Positions 52,192 to 60,521 of a stretch of DNA of 64,000 bases are shown in pieces; within the stretch, counting starts at the first letter, position 1; every line of letters starts with the position of its first letter. A program made the translations under genes and the position numbers. The notes under the pieces are model-generated. The model was not told where the DNA came from. It was given only the letters and a program-made list of their open reading frames with translations, and did no database searches. The DNA comes from CAVRUD01 sp963724285 (GTDB taxonomy: Bacteria > Chloroflexota > Chloroflexia > Thermomicrobiales > UBA6265). Location of the stretch: contig CAVRUD010000032.1 in NCBI GenBank assembly GCA_963724285.1, positions 62,001 through 126,000 on the forward strand, in the 5' to 3' direction.

Positions 52192-54291
52192 GTGCTCAAC
52201 CACAACCTGATCCTCAAGAGCGACGAACTGTTTCTGGCCGGAGACATCACCGCGACCGAGGGGGCGGACGGCGCCAAGGGTCTCTATGCGCGAGACACAC
52301 GGTTCCTCAGCCGCTTCACGATGACGCTCGGCGGCGAGCCACTGGAGACCCTGGCCATTCGCGTCACCGGCCCGACTTCGGCGATCGTGACGAGCGGCAA
52401 CCGGCGAATCGAGACCGCAGATGGGGATCTCTTGCCGCTGACCGTCGCCGTCGAGGAGCACGTCAGCCTGGATGGCGACTTGCGGGTGCGGATCGAAGTC
52501 CACAACCATGGTCGGCGCCCAATGGACCTGCCATTGCATCTCGCCTGGGCGAACGATTTCCGCGACCTGTTCGATATCCGCGGCTTCAAACGAAAGGCTC
52601 GCGGGTCGCGGCACGCTCCGCAGATCGAGCCTGGGGCGATCAGGCTGGCATATGACGGGTTGGATGGGGCGACGGTCGCCACCACAATCTCCGTCGATCC
52701 CAGTGCAGTGATGACCAGTTCGGCCGCGAACGGAGGCGGGGAAGAAGCACCAGAGGTCATCGCGACCTTCCCGATCGCCCTGAACATCGGCGAATCCTGG
52801 GAAACGACGATCGTTGTCACGCCCCACCCGGCGGGCCGGCCGATCTCCTCCCGCACCGATCGCGCCGGGCAGACGGTTCAGCCGGTCGCCCGGATTTCGA
52901 CGGACCACGACGGGTTCAACGCCTTTCTGACTCGCAGCCTCTCCGACCTGGACATGCTGCAGACGACGTTCAACGAAGGGTCTCTGCCTGCTGCCGGGAT
53001 CCCCTGGTATATCGCGCCGTTCGGGCGCGACAGCCTGATCGTCGGGTTGCAGACCGTCTACCTGGCTCCGCGCCGGGCCGAGGGCACGCTGCGGGTGCTG
53101 GCGGCGCTTCAGGGGGAGAAGGATGATCCCTGGCGAGGGGAGCAGCCGGGCAAGATCCTGCACGAGTTCCGCTATGGCGAGATGGCCCGCTGGGGCGAGG
53201 TGCCGCATACGCCCTACTTCGGTACGGTCGACGCCACCCCGCTTTGGTTGATGCTCTTCGCCGAGACGGTTGCCTGGACGGGCGACGAAGCGCTCTACCG
53301 CGACCTCTTGCCGAACGCGCGGCGGGCACTGGCCTGGATTGAGGGACCCGGCGACCCAGACGGCGACGGGTTCGTGGAGTACGAAGCCCACGAGTCGGAC
53401 GGCATCCACATCGTCCATCAGGTGTGGAAGGACAGCCACGATTCCCTCAACCGAACCGATGGTTCCCCTGTCTGGGGGCCGGTAGCGGCGGTCGAGGTCC
53501 AGGGGTACGTCTACGCCGCCTCTACCCGGCTGGCCGATGTCGCGGAGCACTACGGCGACGTGGGGTGGGCGAACGAGCTGCGCGGCAAAGCCGACGAAGT
53601 CCGAGCACGGGTTGAGGCGCAGTTCTGGCTGGAAGACGAGGGGTTCTACGCCCAGGCGCTGGATGCCGAAAAGCGGCCTGTGGCGGCGATCTCCTCCAAT
53701 CCCGGCCACCTGCTCTTCTGTGGGCTGCCCTCGGTCGAGCGGGCGGCACGGGTGGCGGCAAGACTGGCGGCGTCTGATCTCGATAGCGGCTGGGGCATCC
53801 GCACCCTGAGTTCGGCGATGCCGACCTACAACCCGATGAGCTACCACAACGGCAGCATCTGGCCCCACGACAACAGCCTCATTGCCGCCGGGTTGGCTCG
53901 CTACGGGCACAGGGGCGCGGCGAACCACATCGCGTCTGCCCTCTTCGACGTTTCCACGTCCGACCCGCTCGACCGGCTGCCGGAGCTGTACTGCGGGTTC
54001 CCGCGGGACAAGATCACCGGCGCCCCGGTCGCCTACCCGGTGAGCTGCTCTCCCCAGGCCTGGGCGGCGGCGTCCGGCCCGCTTCTGTTCGCCGCAATGC
54101 TTGGCCTGCGCCTGGATCTACCCGGCGGCCACCTCCTCATCGACCCCGCGCTCCCACCGTGGCTCGATGAGGCCACGTTGCACGGGCTGGAGGTCCGTGG
54201 GGAGGCGGTATCGCTCAAAGTGCGGCGCTCCGGCATCGGGTACGACGTAGCCTCATCGGGGCCGGTGAAAACGACCTCCCAAGCCCCCTAA
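52192..54291 (+). CDS. Amylo-alpha-1,6-glucosidase family (glycogen debranching-type) enzyme
   Basis: A 699-residue protein starting at GTG 52192 (AGGAGG 13-18 bases upstream). An N-terminal beta domain (NHNLILKSDELFLAGDITAT, GLYARDTRFLSRFTMTLGGE) is followed by an (alpha/alpha)6 barrel: GIPWYIAPFGRDSLIVGLQT, ILHEFRYGEMARWGEVPHTP, QVWKDSHDSLN, SGWGIRTLSSAMPTYNPMSY and NGSIWPHDNSLIAAG. These motifs mark the MGH/GDE-C glycosidase group that hydrolyses alpha-1,6 branches or related bonds. No signal peptide, so it acts on imported or stored oligosaccharide. It follows the sugar transporter genes by 143 bases. The TAA stop is part of an R3 element. Confidence 0.92.
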   Translation: MLNHNLILKSDELFLAGDITATEGADGAKGLYARDTRFLSRFTMTLGGEPLETLAIRVTGPTSAIVTSGNRRIETADGDLLPLTVAVEEHVSLDGDLRVRIEVHNHGRRPMDLPLHLAWANDFRDLFDIRGFKRKARGSRHAPQIEPGAIRLAYDGLDGATVATTISVDPSAVMTSSAANGGGEEAPEVIATFPIALNIGESWETTIVVTPHPAGRPISSRTDRAGQTVQPVARISTDHDGFNAFLTRSLSDLDMLQTTFNEGSLPAAGIPWYIAPFGRDSLIVGLQTVYLAPRRAEGTLRVLAALQGEKDDPWRGEQPGKILHEFRYGEMARWGEVPHTPYFGTVDATPLWLMLFAETVAWTGDEALYRDLLPNARRALAWIEGPGDPDGDGFVEYEAHESDGIHIVHQVWKDSHDSLNRTDGSPVWGPVAAVEVQGYVYAASTRLADVAEHYGDVGWANELRGKADEVRARVEAQFWLEDEGFYAQALDAEKRPVAAISSNPGHLLFCGLPSVERAARVAARLAASDLDSGWGIRTLSSAMPTYNPMSYHNGSIWPHDNSLIAAGLARYGHRGAANHIASALFDVSTSDPLDRLPELYCGFPRDKITGAPVAYPVSCSPQAWAAASGPLLFAAMLGLRLDLPGGHLLIDPALPPWLDEATLHGLEVRGEAVSLKVRRSGIGYDVASSGPVKTTSQAP

Positions 54292-54344
54292 CCCCCCGGC
54301 CCCCTTCCCCCGCTCCTCCCTAGCGCGGCAGGGGGAAGGGGGAG
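54287..54344. repeat. R3 element overlapping the end of the glycosidase gene
   Basis: CCCCTAACCCCCCGGCCCCC, TTCCCCCGCTCCTCCCTAGC, GCGGCAGGGGGAAGGGGGAG. The same loop (GCTCCTCCCTAGCGCGGCAG) occurs in reverse at 55906-55969, on the other side of the insertion sequence. Confidence 0.7.
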
Positions 54345-54407
54345 ACGCGTCCATGGCGTACGCCATCTCCCCGTAGCAGCCCTCACCCCCCGGCCCCCTC
54401 TCCCAAT

Positions 54408-55858
54408 CCTGGGAGGGTCGGCGTCAACATAACGATGCGGCGGCGGCCTTGGTGGTCCGGACGCGCTGCAAGGCGCGGGCGTTGATGGCGACGCAGGTGA
54501 GGGTGTTGAGGCGATGGACGGAGCCGCTGTTGCGGACCTTGGGGCGTTCGATGCCAAGCGCCTTGGCCTGGCTGTTGATCCGCTCGGCCGAGGACCGCTG
54601 GCGGTAGAGGCCGCGGTACGGCTCCCCCCGCCGGTCCAGGTCCGCCCGCATCCCGCCGCCGGCCTCCGATTTTGACGTACTTGGTGCACCCCGGCCCCTT
54701 GGCGAACTGGGCGTGGTCGCGGGTCTCCCCGGTCCGCGCGGGTCGGAGCAGGGGGCAGCGGTAGCGCTGGGCCCGGACGCCGTCCTCGTGGACGAACCGG
54801 GCGGTCGGGGCCATCGTCCGTCCCCGGTCGCAGCGGGGGTGGCCGTCCGGATCGCGCGCCGGCGCCGGGCCGCGCTGGTTGCGGGGGTGCGGGGGATGGC
54901 GGCGAGCCCGCCGTGCTCGGCGCAGACTGGGTAGACGTGCCAGGCGTCGAAGGCCGCGTCGGCGGCCAGGTTGGTCGGGCGCGTGCCCAGGTTGGCGACC
55001 GCCGGCGCATCGGCGGGGTGGAAGTCGGTGACGTCCTGGCAGTTGAACGGCTGGGGGACCTCGGCCAGCACGGCGGCACCGTAGACGGGATCGGCCGTGC
55101 TGACGATCCCGGTGCCGGAGCCCCACAGGTCCTCCTTGGCCGGTCCCCGCCCGCCCGGCGCCGTGCCCTGGTTGGCCAGGCGCTTGGCGCCCAGGCGGCA
55201 ATCGGGGTCGCCCCGCGGCTGCCGGGCCGGGTCGAAGCGGTGGGGGATGCGCTCGCGCGGGTTGTTCTCCCGCACCCAGGCGTAGATGTGCTTGGCGTCC
55301 ACCGCCACGGTGGTGCCCAGGCCCGGGACCTCGGCCGCCAGCGCCCGGACGGTGCCCCGCAAGAGCGCCCCGAGCACGGCCGGGTCGCGGGTCTGCTGCT
55401 GGTGGCGCAGCCAGCGGTCGCCGGGCGCCGTGCGCTCGACGTCGAAGCCGTCGGCGCCGCGGCGTCCGGCGCCGGCCGGAACCCCAGCTCCGGCACCAGC
55501 GGCGGGTGCTCGACCAGGAAGGCGCGCAGGTCGGTCACGAACGGCTCCCCCTCGCACAATGTGACGAGCAGGGCCTGGACGTAGGCCGCCGCCGGGTGGG
55601 GCGGCGATCCCGGCCAGGGCCGCCGCGGGTCGCGCTCGGGCACCGCGCCCCAGTCCAGCAGGGCGAAGAAGGCCCGGTAGCGTTGGACGACGGGGTCGCG
55701 GTCACGGGCGGCCTCCCAGGCGGGGCCCAATGGCCCCGACGGCGCGGGTATCATGGCGGGGGTCTCCTCGGCAGAGCGGCGGCTTCAGCACCAGCACCCT
55801 GCCGGGGCGACCCGCCCCTGTCAACACGTCACGTTATGTCTCAGCCGACCCTCCCAGG
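54408..55858 (-). mobile_element. Insertion sequence, ~1.45 kb
   Basis: Left end CCTGGGAGGGTCGGCGTCAA then CATAACG (54408-54434); right end read inward CCTGGGAGGGTCGGCTGAGA then CATAACG (55832-55858). One transposase gene. Outside, CCCCTCTCCCAAT on the left faces TTTGGGAGAGGGG on the right, and R3 copies lie further out, so the element sits in the middle of a palindromic repeat. Confidence 0.8.
54424..55754 (-). CDS. DDE transposase, broken by about three frameshifts
   Basis: About 440 residues if repaired. MIPAPSGPLGPAWEAARDRD, YRAFFALLDWGAVPER and YVQALLVTLCEGEPFVTDLR form the N-terminal part. The next frame carries VAVDAKHIYAWVRENNPRER (first DDE Asp) and AADAAFDAWHVYPVCAEHGG. A third carries CDRGRTMAPTARFVHEDGVR and QFAKGPGCTKYVKIGGR. 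The first-again frame ends SSAERINSQAKALGIERPKV and LTCVAINARALQRVRTTKAA. Breaks are near 55460, 54870 and 54665. The layout suits the IS4/IS5/IS1182 supergroup; the exact family is not assigned. The stop codon lies within the left terminal repeat. Confidence 0.75.
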
Positions 55859-55905
55859 TTTGGGAGAGGGGTGGCCCGTTAGGGCCGAGGTGAGGGCCGT
55901 GCCGT

Positions 55906-55969
55906 CTCCCCCTTCCCCCTGCCGCGCTAGGGAGGAGCGGGGGGAAGGGGGCCGGGGGGTTAGGGGGCC
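55906..55969. repeat. R3 element, reverse of 54287-54344
   Basis: CTCCCCCTTCCCCCTGCCGC, GCTAGGGAGGAGCGGGGGGA, AGGGGGCCGGGGGGTTAGGG. It mirrors the copy on the other side of the insertion sequence. Confidence 0.7.
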
Positions 55970-56061
55970 CTCTCCGCTCCATCCGCCCACCCTGTTACGA
56001 TGCCCGCCGCTTCAATCCACCAGTCCCCGCGTTTGCAGGGCCAAGCCACGAGGAGCGCCAG

Positions 56062-56799
56062 GTGACCGCTACCGACCTGATCCCGATCTCCGAGGAGACG
56101 CTGGCCGACCTACGCCGGGCCAGCACCGCCACGATCACGACGCAACTCTTCTCCCGCGGGCTGAAGAACTGCTTCCTCAATGGGCTCCTGCCGCTCAATA
56201 CCGGCGATTGCCGGTTTGCGGGCGAAGCGGTCACCCTGCGGAACATTCCGATGCGGGAAGACCTGGATACCCTGGATGCCCTCAAGAAGCCCGATCACCC
56301 GCAGCGGAAGGCAATCGAGACGGTCGGGCCCGGCCAGGTGCTGGTCATGGACTGCCGGGGCGAGACGCGGGCGGCCTCCGGCGGCAATATCCTGATCACG
56401 CGGCTGCGGGTTCGTGGCGCGGCGGCGCTGGTCAGCGACGGGGCGGTGCGCGACTCGCCGGAGATCGCCCAGAATCCCTTCCCGGTCTTCGTCAAGGGGC
56501 GCTCGGCCAATCTCAACCTCGTCGCCCACCACGCGGTGGACATCAACGTCCCGATCGCCTGCGCCGGAGTAGCGGTCTTCCCTGGCGACGTCCTCGTCGG
56601 CGACGAGGAGGGCGTCGTGGTGATCCCCCGATCTCTGGCCGCCGAGATCGCCCGCCCGGCCGCCGAGCAGGAAGCATTGGAGCGATTCGTTCTCGAAAAA
56701 ATCGAGGGCGGAGCCGCCCTACCCGGCACATACCCGCCAAACGAAGCGACCCTGGCGGAGTATGAGCGGTGGAAAGCCTCTCGCACGCGGACCGAGTGA
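56062..56799 (+). CDS. RraA family protein (aldolase/regulator type)
   Basis: A 245-residue protein. The GTG at 56062 follows CGAGGAGCGCCAG. TATITTQLFSRGLKNCFLNG is the usual N-terminal helix; CRFAGEAVTLRNIPMREDLD and VGPGQVLVMDCRGETRAASG precede the key AALVSDGAVRDSPEIAQNPF with the D-x3-R active-site pattern. DVLVGDEEGVVVIPRSLAAE closes the fold. The family includes the RNase E inhibitor RraA and 4-hydroxy-4-methyl-2-oxoglutarate/oxaloacetate aldolases. The length and the C-terminal helix favour the metabolic group. Confidence 0.9.
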   Translation: MTATDLIPISEETLADLRRASTATITTQLFSRGLKNCFLNGLLPLNTGDCRFAGEAVTLRNIPMREDLDTLDALKKPDHPQRKAIETVGPGQVLVMDCRGETRAASGGNILITRLRVRGAAALVSDGAVRDSPEIAQNPFPVFVKGRSANLNLVAHHAVDINVPIACAGVAVFPGDVLVGDEEGVVVIPRSLAAEIARPAAEQEALERFVLEKIEGGAALPGTYPPNEATLAEYERWKASRTRTE

Positions 56800-56836
56800 G
56801 CCTCCTCAGACTTCAGAGCGTATCGCATCCTTCCAC

Positions 56837-56973
56837 TAATGCGCTCACCGAGAGCCCTGGCCGCCGTCGCCGCTAGCCTCGGAGAGGCTGCAATTCTTAG
56901 CCCGGGCCAACCTTGGGTCGTGAGCCCCGGGCGGCAGGGGACACGCGGTCAAGAGTTCCGACGAGCGCCCTAA
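56837..56973. mobile_element. R1 MITE-like element
   Basis: Left end TAATGCGCTCACCGAGAGCC, right end read inward TTAGGGCGCTCGTCGGAACT. Inside: CTAGCCTCGGAGAGGCTG and AGCCCGGGCCAACCTTGGGT, then GAGCCCCGGGCGGCAGG. It fills the gap between the RraA-like and oxidoreductase genes. Confidence 0.75.
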
Positions 56974-57009
56974 TGATCACGGATCCCCCACCTCACGGAG
57001 CATGCCCAC

Positions 57010-57951
57010 ATGGCCCATCCCCGGCTCTTTCGATTCGGCGTTCAGGGGCGATCGCTTGGCCCCCATCAGGAATGGCTGGCGATGCTCCGCCGGGCCGAGG
57101 GATTCGGGTTCACGAGCTATCTGGCGCTCGACCATTTCGTCCGGGGCTTCGACACGGTCGCCTCTTTGGCGGCGGCGGCCATGGTCACCAACATGCGGGT
57201 CGGATCCTTCGTCTTCGACAACGACTTCCGCCATCCGGCCCTGACCGCTAAGGCCGCCGCGACCATCGATGTCCTCTCCGACGGCCGATTCGAGCTCGGG
57301 ATCGGCGCGGGCTGGCTCAAGGAGGAATACGACCAGACCGGCATCCCGTTCGAGCCGGCCAGCGTGCGGATCGCCAAGCTGGCGGAGGCCATCCGCCTGA
57401 TCAAGACGATCTTCACCGAAGAGCACCCGGTCTCGTTCTCCGGTGAGTTCTACACCGTCACCGACCTGATCTGCACGCCAAAGCCGATCTCGCGGCCGGA
57501 TCGCCCGCATCCGCCGTTCATCGTCGGAGGCGGCAGCCAGAAAATCCTGACGCTCGCCGGAAAGGAGGCGGACATCGTCGGCATCACCACCCGCGCCCGG
57601 CCGGACGGATTGAAGGACGATCAAGACCTCACCGCCGCCGCGACCGAGCGCAAGATCGGCTGGGTCCGCGACGCGGCCGGCAACCGCTTCGCTGACATCG
57701 AGCTCAACATGATGGTCAACGACATCGTCATCACGTCGGAGCGCGAGGCCACCGCCGACCGGCTCGCCGGCCAATACGGCCTCACCCGGGACGACATCCT
57801 CGACTCGCCGCTGATGCTCATTGGGACCGTGGACGAGATGGTCGCCGCCCTGGAAGAGCGCCGCGAGCGATACGGCTTCTCCTACATCTGCACGACCGAA
57901 CCGAATCTGACCACGCTTGCCCCTGTTGTCGCCCGCCTCGCCGGCCGCTAG
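57010..57951 (+). CDS. LLM class F420-dependent oxidoreductase
   Basis: A 313-residue luciferase-fold enzyme. LFRFGVQGRSLGPHQEWLAM, FGFTSYLALDHFVRGFDTVA and VGSFVFDNDFRHPALTAKAA follow the TIGR03621-like F420 subgroup. LSDGRFELGIGAGWLKEEYD and HPPFIVGGGSQKILTLAGKE are core motifs. It is distinct from the LLM protein at 33357 (different subgroup). No operon partner; flanked by R1-type repeats on both sides. Substrate unknown. Confidence 0.9.
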   Translation: MAHPRLFRFGVQGRSLGPHQEWLAMLRRAEGFGFTSYLALDHFVRGFDTVASLAAAAMVTNMRVGSFVFDNDFRHPALTAKAAATIDVLSDGRFELGIGAGWLKEEYDQTGIPFEPASVRIAKLAEAIRLIKTIFTEEHPVSFSGEFYTVTDLICTPKPISRPDRPHPPFIVGGGSQKILTLAGKEADIVGITTRARPDGLKDDQDLTAAATERKIGWVRDAAGNRFADIELNMMVNDIVITSEREATADRLAGQYGLTRDDILDSPLMLIGTVDEMVAALEERRERYGFSYICTTEPNLTTLAPVVARLAGR

Positions 57952-58405
57952 CCCGGATGATTCATGGGCGCCGCGGGAACGGCGGCGCCGCGGTGGCGTC
58001 GCCCGGGATCAAGACCCCGGGCTACCTCCACAAACCCGGCTGAAGCCGGCTGCCGCCCGTCTCGAATGTCAGAAAGAACCGGACACAGCCCCGGCGTTCC
58101 AGCCCCCTTCAGGGGGGTTATCGGGGTCAGCCCGGGGTCTTCAGCCCCGGGCGGCGCCGGGACGACGCCCCGATTTACCCCGGGCGGCAGGGGAACGCGG
58201 CCAACCATTCCGACGAGCGCTTTAGGCGCCGATCGGAGTCCTTGGCCGCCGCTCCGCCTGACGTGTCCTCGGTCCCTTGGGGACTGCCGGTACTCAGATC
58301 GGGAATTTGTTGAGCCTTCTAACCGCGGGTGGCCCCCGAAACGCGGCCACCCATTCCACCGCGCTATAAGCAGAGGAGACCACTTTGGCGACTCTCCTTG
58401 GCGCC
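57952..58405. other. Repeat mosaic without genes
   Basis: About 450 bases with palindromic pieces of R1 and R2 type: CCCGGGATCAAGACCCCGGG, AAACCCGGCTGAAGCCGGCT, CAGCCCGGGGTCTTCAGCCC, an R1 right end (GCGGCCAACCATTCCGACGA GCGCTTTAGG, 58196-58225) and GGCGCCGATCGGAGTCC. No credible reading frame on either strand. Confidence 0.6.
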
Positions 58406-58876
58406 TCACTCCCCCGAAAAGTCGCCAATCCAGCAGACCCAGGGGGCGATCGACGACGCGTACTTGAACAGTGCCCGGTCCGCCGTCCAGAGTGGCGCGT
58501 TCAGCATCTGCGAGAGCGTCACGTAGTAAGAGGTGTGGACGGATCGCAGGCGATGGGCCCGGCTGAAGGCGAATGCCGCTCGGTCCAATCCAGCCGGGGA
58601 GAGCGATTCGATCCCCAGGCGCAAGAAGGCGGACATCGCCGCATCCGCCTCGCCGCCGGAGATTTCGTCGTTACGGCGTTGGGCGTAGATCGCATTAGCG
58701 ACCTCGATGGAGAGGAGCGGGGGGCCAATCACCCGCCGGCCCGCGGTGAACGCGGACTCGATCAAGTCCTGGACGCGGTTGGAAAACTCCTCCGGCAACA
58801 CCAGTTTGACCGCCACGGCGGCGTCGATCACCAACGGCGGCCCTGCCACCCGTCCGTCTCCCTCTGGCGCGCTCAC
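58406..58876 (-). CDS. PIN-domain toxin, VapC-like
   Basis: A 156-residue PIN-domain ribonuclease. The first acidic residue is in PLVIDAAVAVKLVLPEEFSN. The middle conserved Glu is in PPLLSIEVANAIYAQRRNDE, and the C-terminal acidic residues are in VHTSYYVTLSQMLNAPLWTA and DRALFKYA. The Asp that usually follows HT is replaced (SVHTSYYV), so one metal ligand differs from the norm. Its ATG overlaps the stop of the upstream gene (ATGA). Together with the HTH protein it forms a toxin-antitoxin operon. Confidence 0.88.
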   Translation of the reverse strand: MSAPEGDGRVAGPPLVIDAAVAVKLVLPEEFSNRVQDLIESAFTAGRRVIGPPLLSIEVANAIYAQRRNDEISGGEADAAMSAFLRLGIESLSPAGLDRAAFAFSRAHRLRSVHTSYYVTLSQMLNAPLWTADRALFKYASSIAPWVCWIGDFSGE

Positions 58877-59283
58877 GAGCGTTTCCCCCGCTTCTCTTTG
58901 CCCCGCTCCGGCTCGATCGCCGGCAACTGGACGCCCTTGCGCCGCGCCAAGATGCGCTCCCGCAGCCCTTCGGCCTCGCGCAGGGCGGCCAGGCGCTCGG
59001 CCACGCTCAGGCTCATGGCCGGGGTAAGCGGCAATTCGTGGACGGCGCCGTTGCCATGCTGCTCATCGGAGCCTGCACTGCCGGATTCCGGTTCAGTCCG
59101 GCTTGTTTCGGCGTGGCCAGACGGCGTCAGGACCGCCATCAGGTCCTCGCGCCGGATCCGGACCGCCCGCGGACCCATCCGGTACGCCGGCAACCGCCCC
59201 TGCTTCAGCCAGCGGGCGATCGTGACCGGGCTGACCTTCAGCGCGGCCGCAGCCTCCGGAATCGTGAGCAGATCCCCGTCCAT
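58873..59283 (-). CDS. HTH/excisionase-type antitoxin
   Basis: A 136-residue protein from the ATG at 59283 (MDGDLLTIPEAAAALKVSPV). The first 50 residues are a helix_turn_helix_17 (excisionase-like) domain: TIARWLKQGRLPAYRMGPRA, VRIRREDLMAVL. The rest is a charged linker and a C-terminal helix (LAALREAEGLRERILARRKG). That tail likely neutralises the PIN toxin encoded next with a four-base overlap. The HTH part probably autoregulates the operon. Excisionase-like HTH antitoxins of VapC are known in Chloroflexota and Actinobacteria. Confidence 0.85.
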   Translation of the reverse strand: MDGDLLTIPEAAAALKVSPVTIARWLKQGRLPAYRMGPRAVRIRREDLMAVLTPSGHAETSRTEPESGSAGSDEQHGNGAVHELPLTPAMSLSVAERLAALREAEGLRERILARRKGVQLPAIEPERGKEKRGKRS

Positions 59284-59597
59284 GCGCACCCCCAATCCGA
59301 ATGGCAGGTTTTAGGACGCCCCGCAACTCCTGGCGTCACCTGTCGTGAAGATGCATACCTTATCACAACCGATCATGAGCGCAAGAAGGGTTCGAGGCGC
59401 TACCGGCCACCTGTAGGGGCGCATGGCATGCGCCCAGTTCGGATAGACGGCGTCCGATGACAGTCCCGACATCCGCCCTCCCACCAGCCGCGGCTCCATC
59501 GAACGATCGCGGCTTGCAACCGGGCGCATGCCATGCGCCCCTACAGGCATCCGATGAACACCTGTCACCGTGGTTCACGAACCGGCATCTCCCCTCG
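59284..59597. other. Gap with an R4 element
   Basis: Between the antitoxin start and the metallohydrolase stop lie 314 bases holding the R4 pair (59412-59545). AT-richer sequence at 59340-59380 (ATGCATACCTTATCACAACC) probably includes the antitoxin promoter. No gene. Confidence 0.5.
59412..59545. repeat. R4 paired palindrome element
   Basis: Ends identical to those at 47567-47707: TGTAGGGGCGCATGGCATGC then GCCC at 59412-59435, and the complement at 59522-59545. The interior differs from the other copy. Confidence 0.75.
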
Positions 59598-60521
59598 TTA
59601 CTGCGGCGCGATGTCGTCGAACCAGACCGGATTCGTCCAGGCGCGCTTGCCGTTAGCATCGAGCACCGTGATGCGCATGTATGCGCTGAGGAAGGGATCG
59701 AGCGGGAAGTCGGCCTCGGTGATGCCATCGCCGTGGGCGTATCTCGCCACCGACCCGCGCCCGCCGGCGAAGATCGACTGAGCGGGTGAGCAGGAGATCC
59801 TGATCCGGTTGTCGTCGACGCTGACGTTGTAGATCTCCGGCCCGGTCGAGCTGTAGAAGTGGCCGTCGTGCAATGCGGCGAGCAGGGAATCCGGGTCCAG
59901 CGACTCCGACTTCACGTGGACCCAGCCACCGAAGTGGTCCGGCCGGTCCTTGAAGTGGGCATCGTCCGCCGCGTAGGCCAAGGGGCGGCGGCCGTGGGCG
60001 GAGAGGAGATCGGCCAGGTACCAGCCGTTGCCGCGGTCGCTGTCGACCGTGTGGCCCTGGTTATGGACCTCGACCGCGTGGGCGTGGCTCAGGGTCAGGG
60101 CGTCTTGAAGGGTCACGCCGTACCAGGCCGGATGGGCGATCCCGATCCAGGCGCCGGCCTTGTCCGCCCGCGCCACCAGTTCGGGCCCGGTTTCGTCCGA
60201 CTCCGGCGGCGCGAAATCAAGCGGCAGGCCGATCGCCACGATATGCCAGAGGCCGCCGTCGCCGATCGCCGGAGCGTGCAACTCTGCCCCCAGGAGGGTA
60301 GTGAAATCGTCGGAGCGCAGTTCGCGGGTGTCGGTGATGGGGAAATCGAATCGTTCCATGAAATGGTCCGTCAGCGCCAGGAAATCGTATCCCTGCTCTT
60401 TGTACCGCCCGATGACCTCCTCCGGCTCCAGTCGCCCGTCCGACCTGGTCGAGTGCGTGTGCAGGTTGCCTCGGTAGAACCGGCCAGGCAGGGAAAAGGG
60501 CAGATTGAGATGGTTCGACAC
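59598..60521 (-). CDS. CehA/McbA-type PHP-domain metallohydrolase
   Basis: A 307-residue protein with a PHP fold. GTG at 60521 is favoured (AGGAGAG upstream; VSNHLNLPFSLPGRFYRGNL). Metal-binding motifs are GNLHTHSTRSDGRLEPEEVI, YDFLALTDHFMERF, LLGAELHAPAIGDGGLWHIV and AGAWIGIAHPAWYGVTLQDA, then AYAADDAHFKD. The C-terminal part is a beta domain (IYNVSVDDNRIRISCSPAQS). CehA/McbA relatives hydrolyse carbamate pesticides or phosphoesters; the true substrate is unknown. The gene stands alone. Confidence 0.88.
   Translation of the reverse strand: MSNHLNLPFSLPGRFYRGNLHTHSTRSDGRLEPEEVIGRYKEQGYDFLALTDHFMERFDFPITDTRELRSDDFTTLLGAELHAPAIGDGGLWHIVAIGLPLDFAPPESDETGPELVARADKAGAWIGIAHPAWYGVTLQDALTLSHAHAVEVHNQGHTVDSDRGNGWYLADLLSAHGRRPLAYAADDAHFKDRPDHFGGWVHVKSESLDPDSLLAALHDGHFYSSTGPEIYNVSVDDNRIRISCSPAQSIFAGGRGSVARYAHGDGITEADFPLDPFLSAYMRITVLDANGKRAWTNPVWFDDIAPQ

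Noticed and set aside
52045..53928. 627-codon minus-strand frame
   Set aside because: Antisense to the debranching-type glycosidase, which has clear catalytic motifs.
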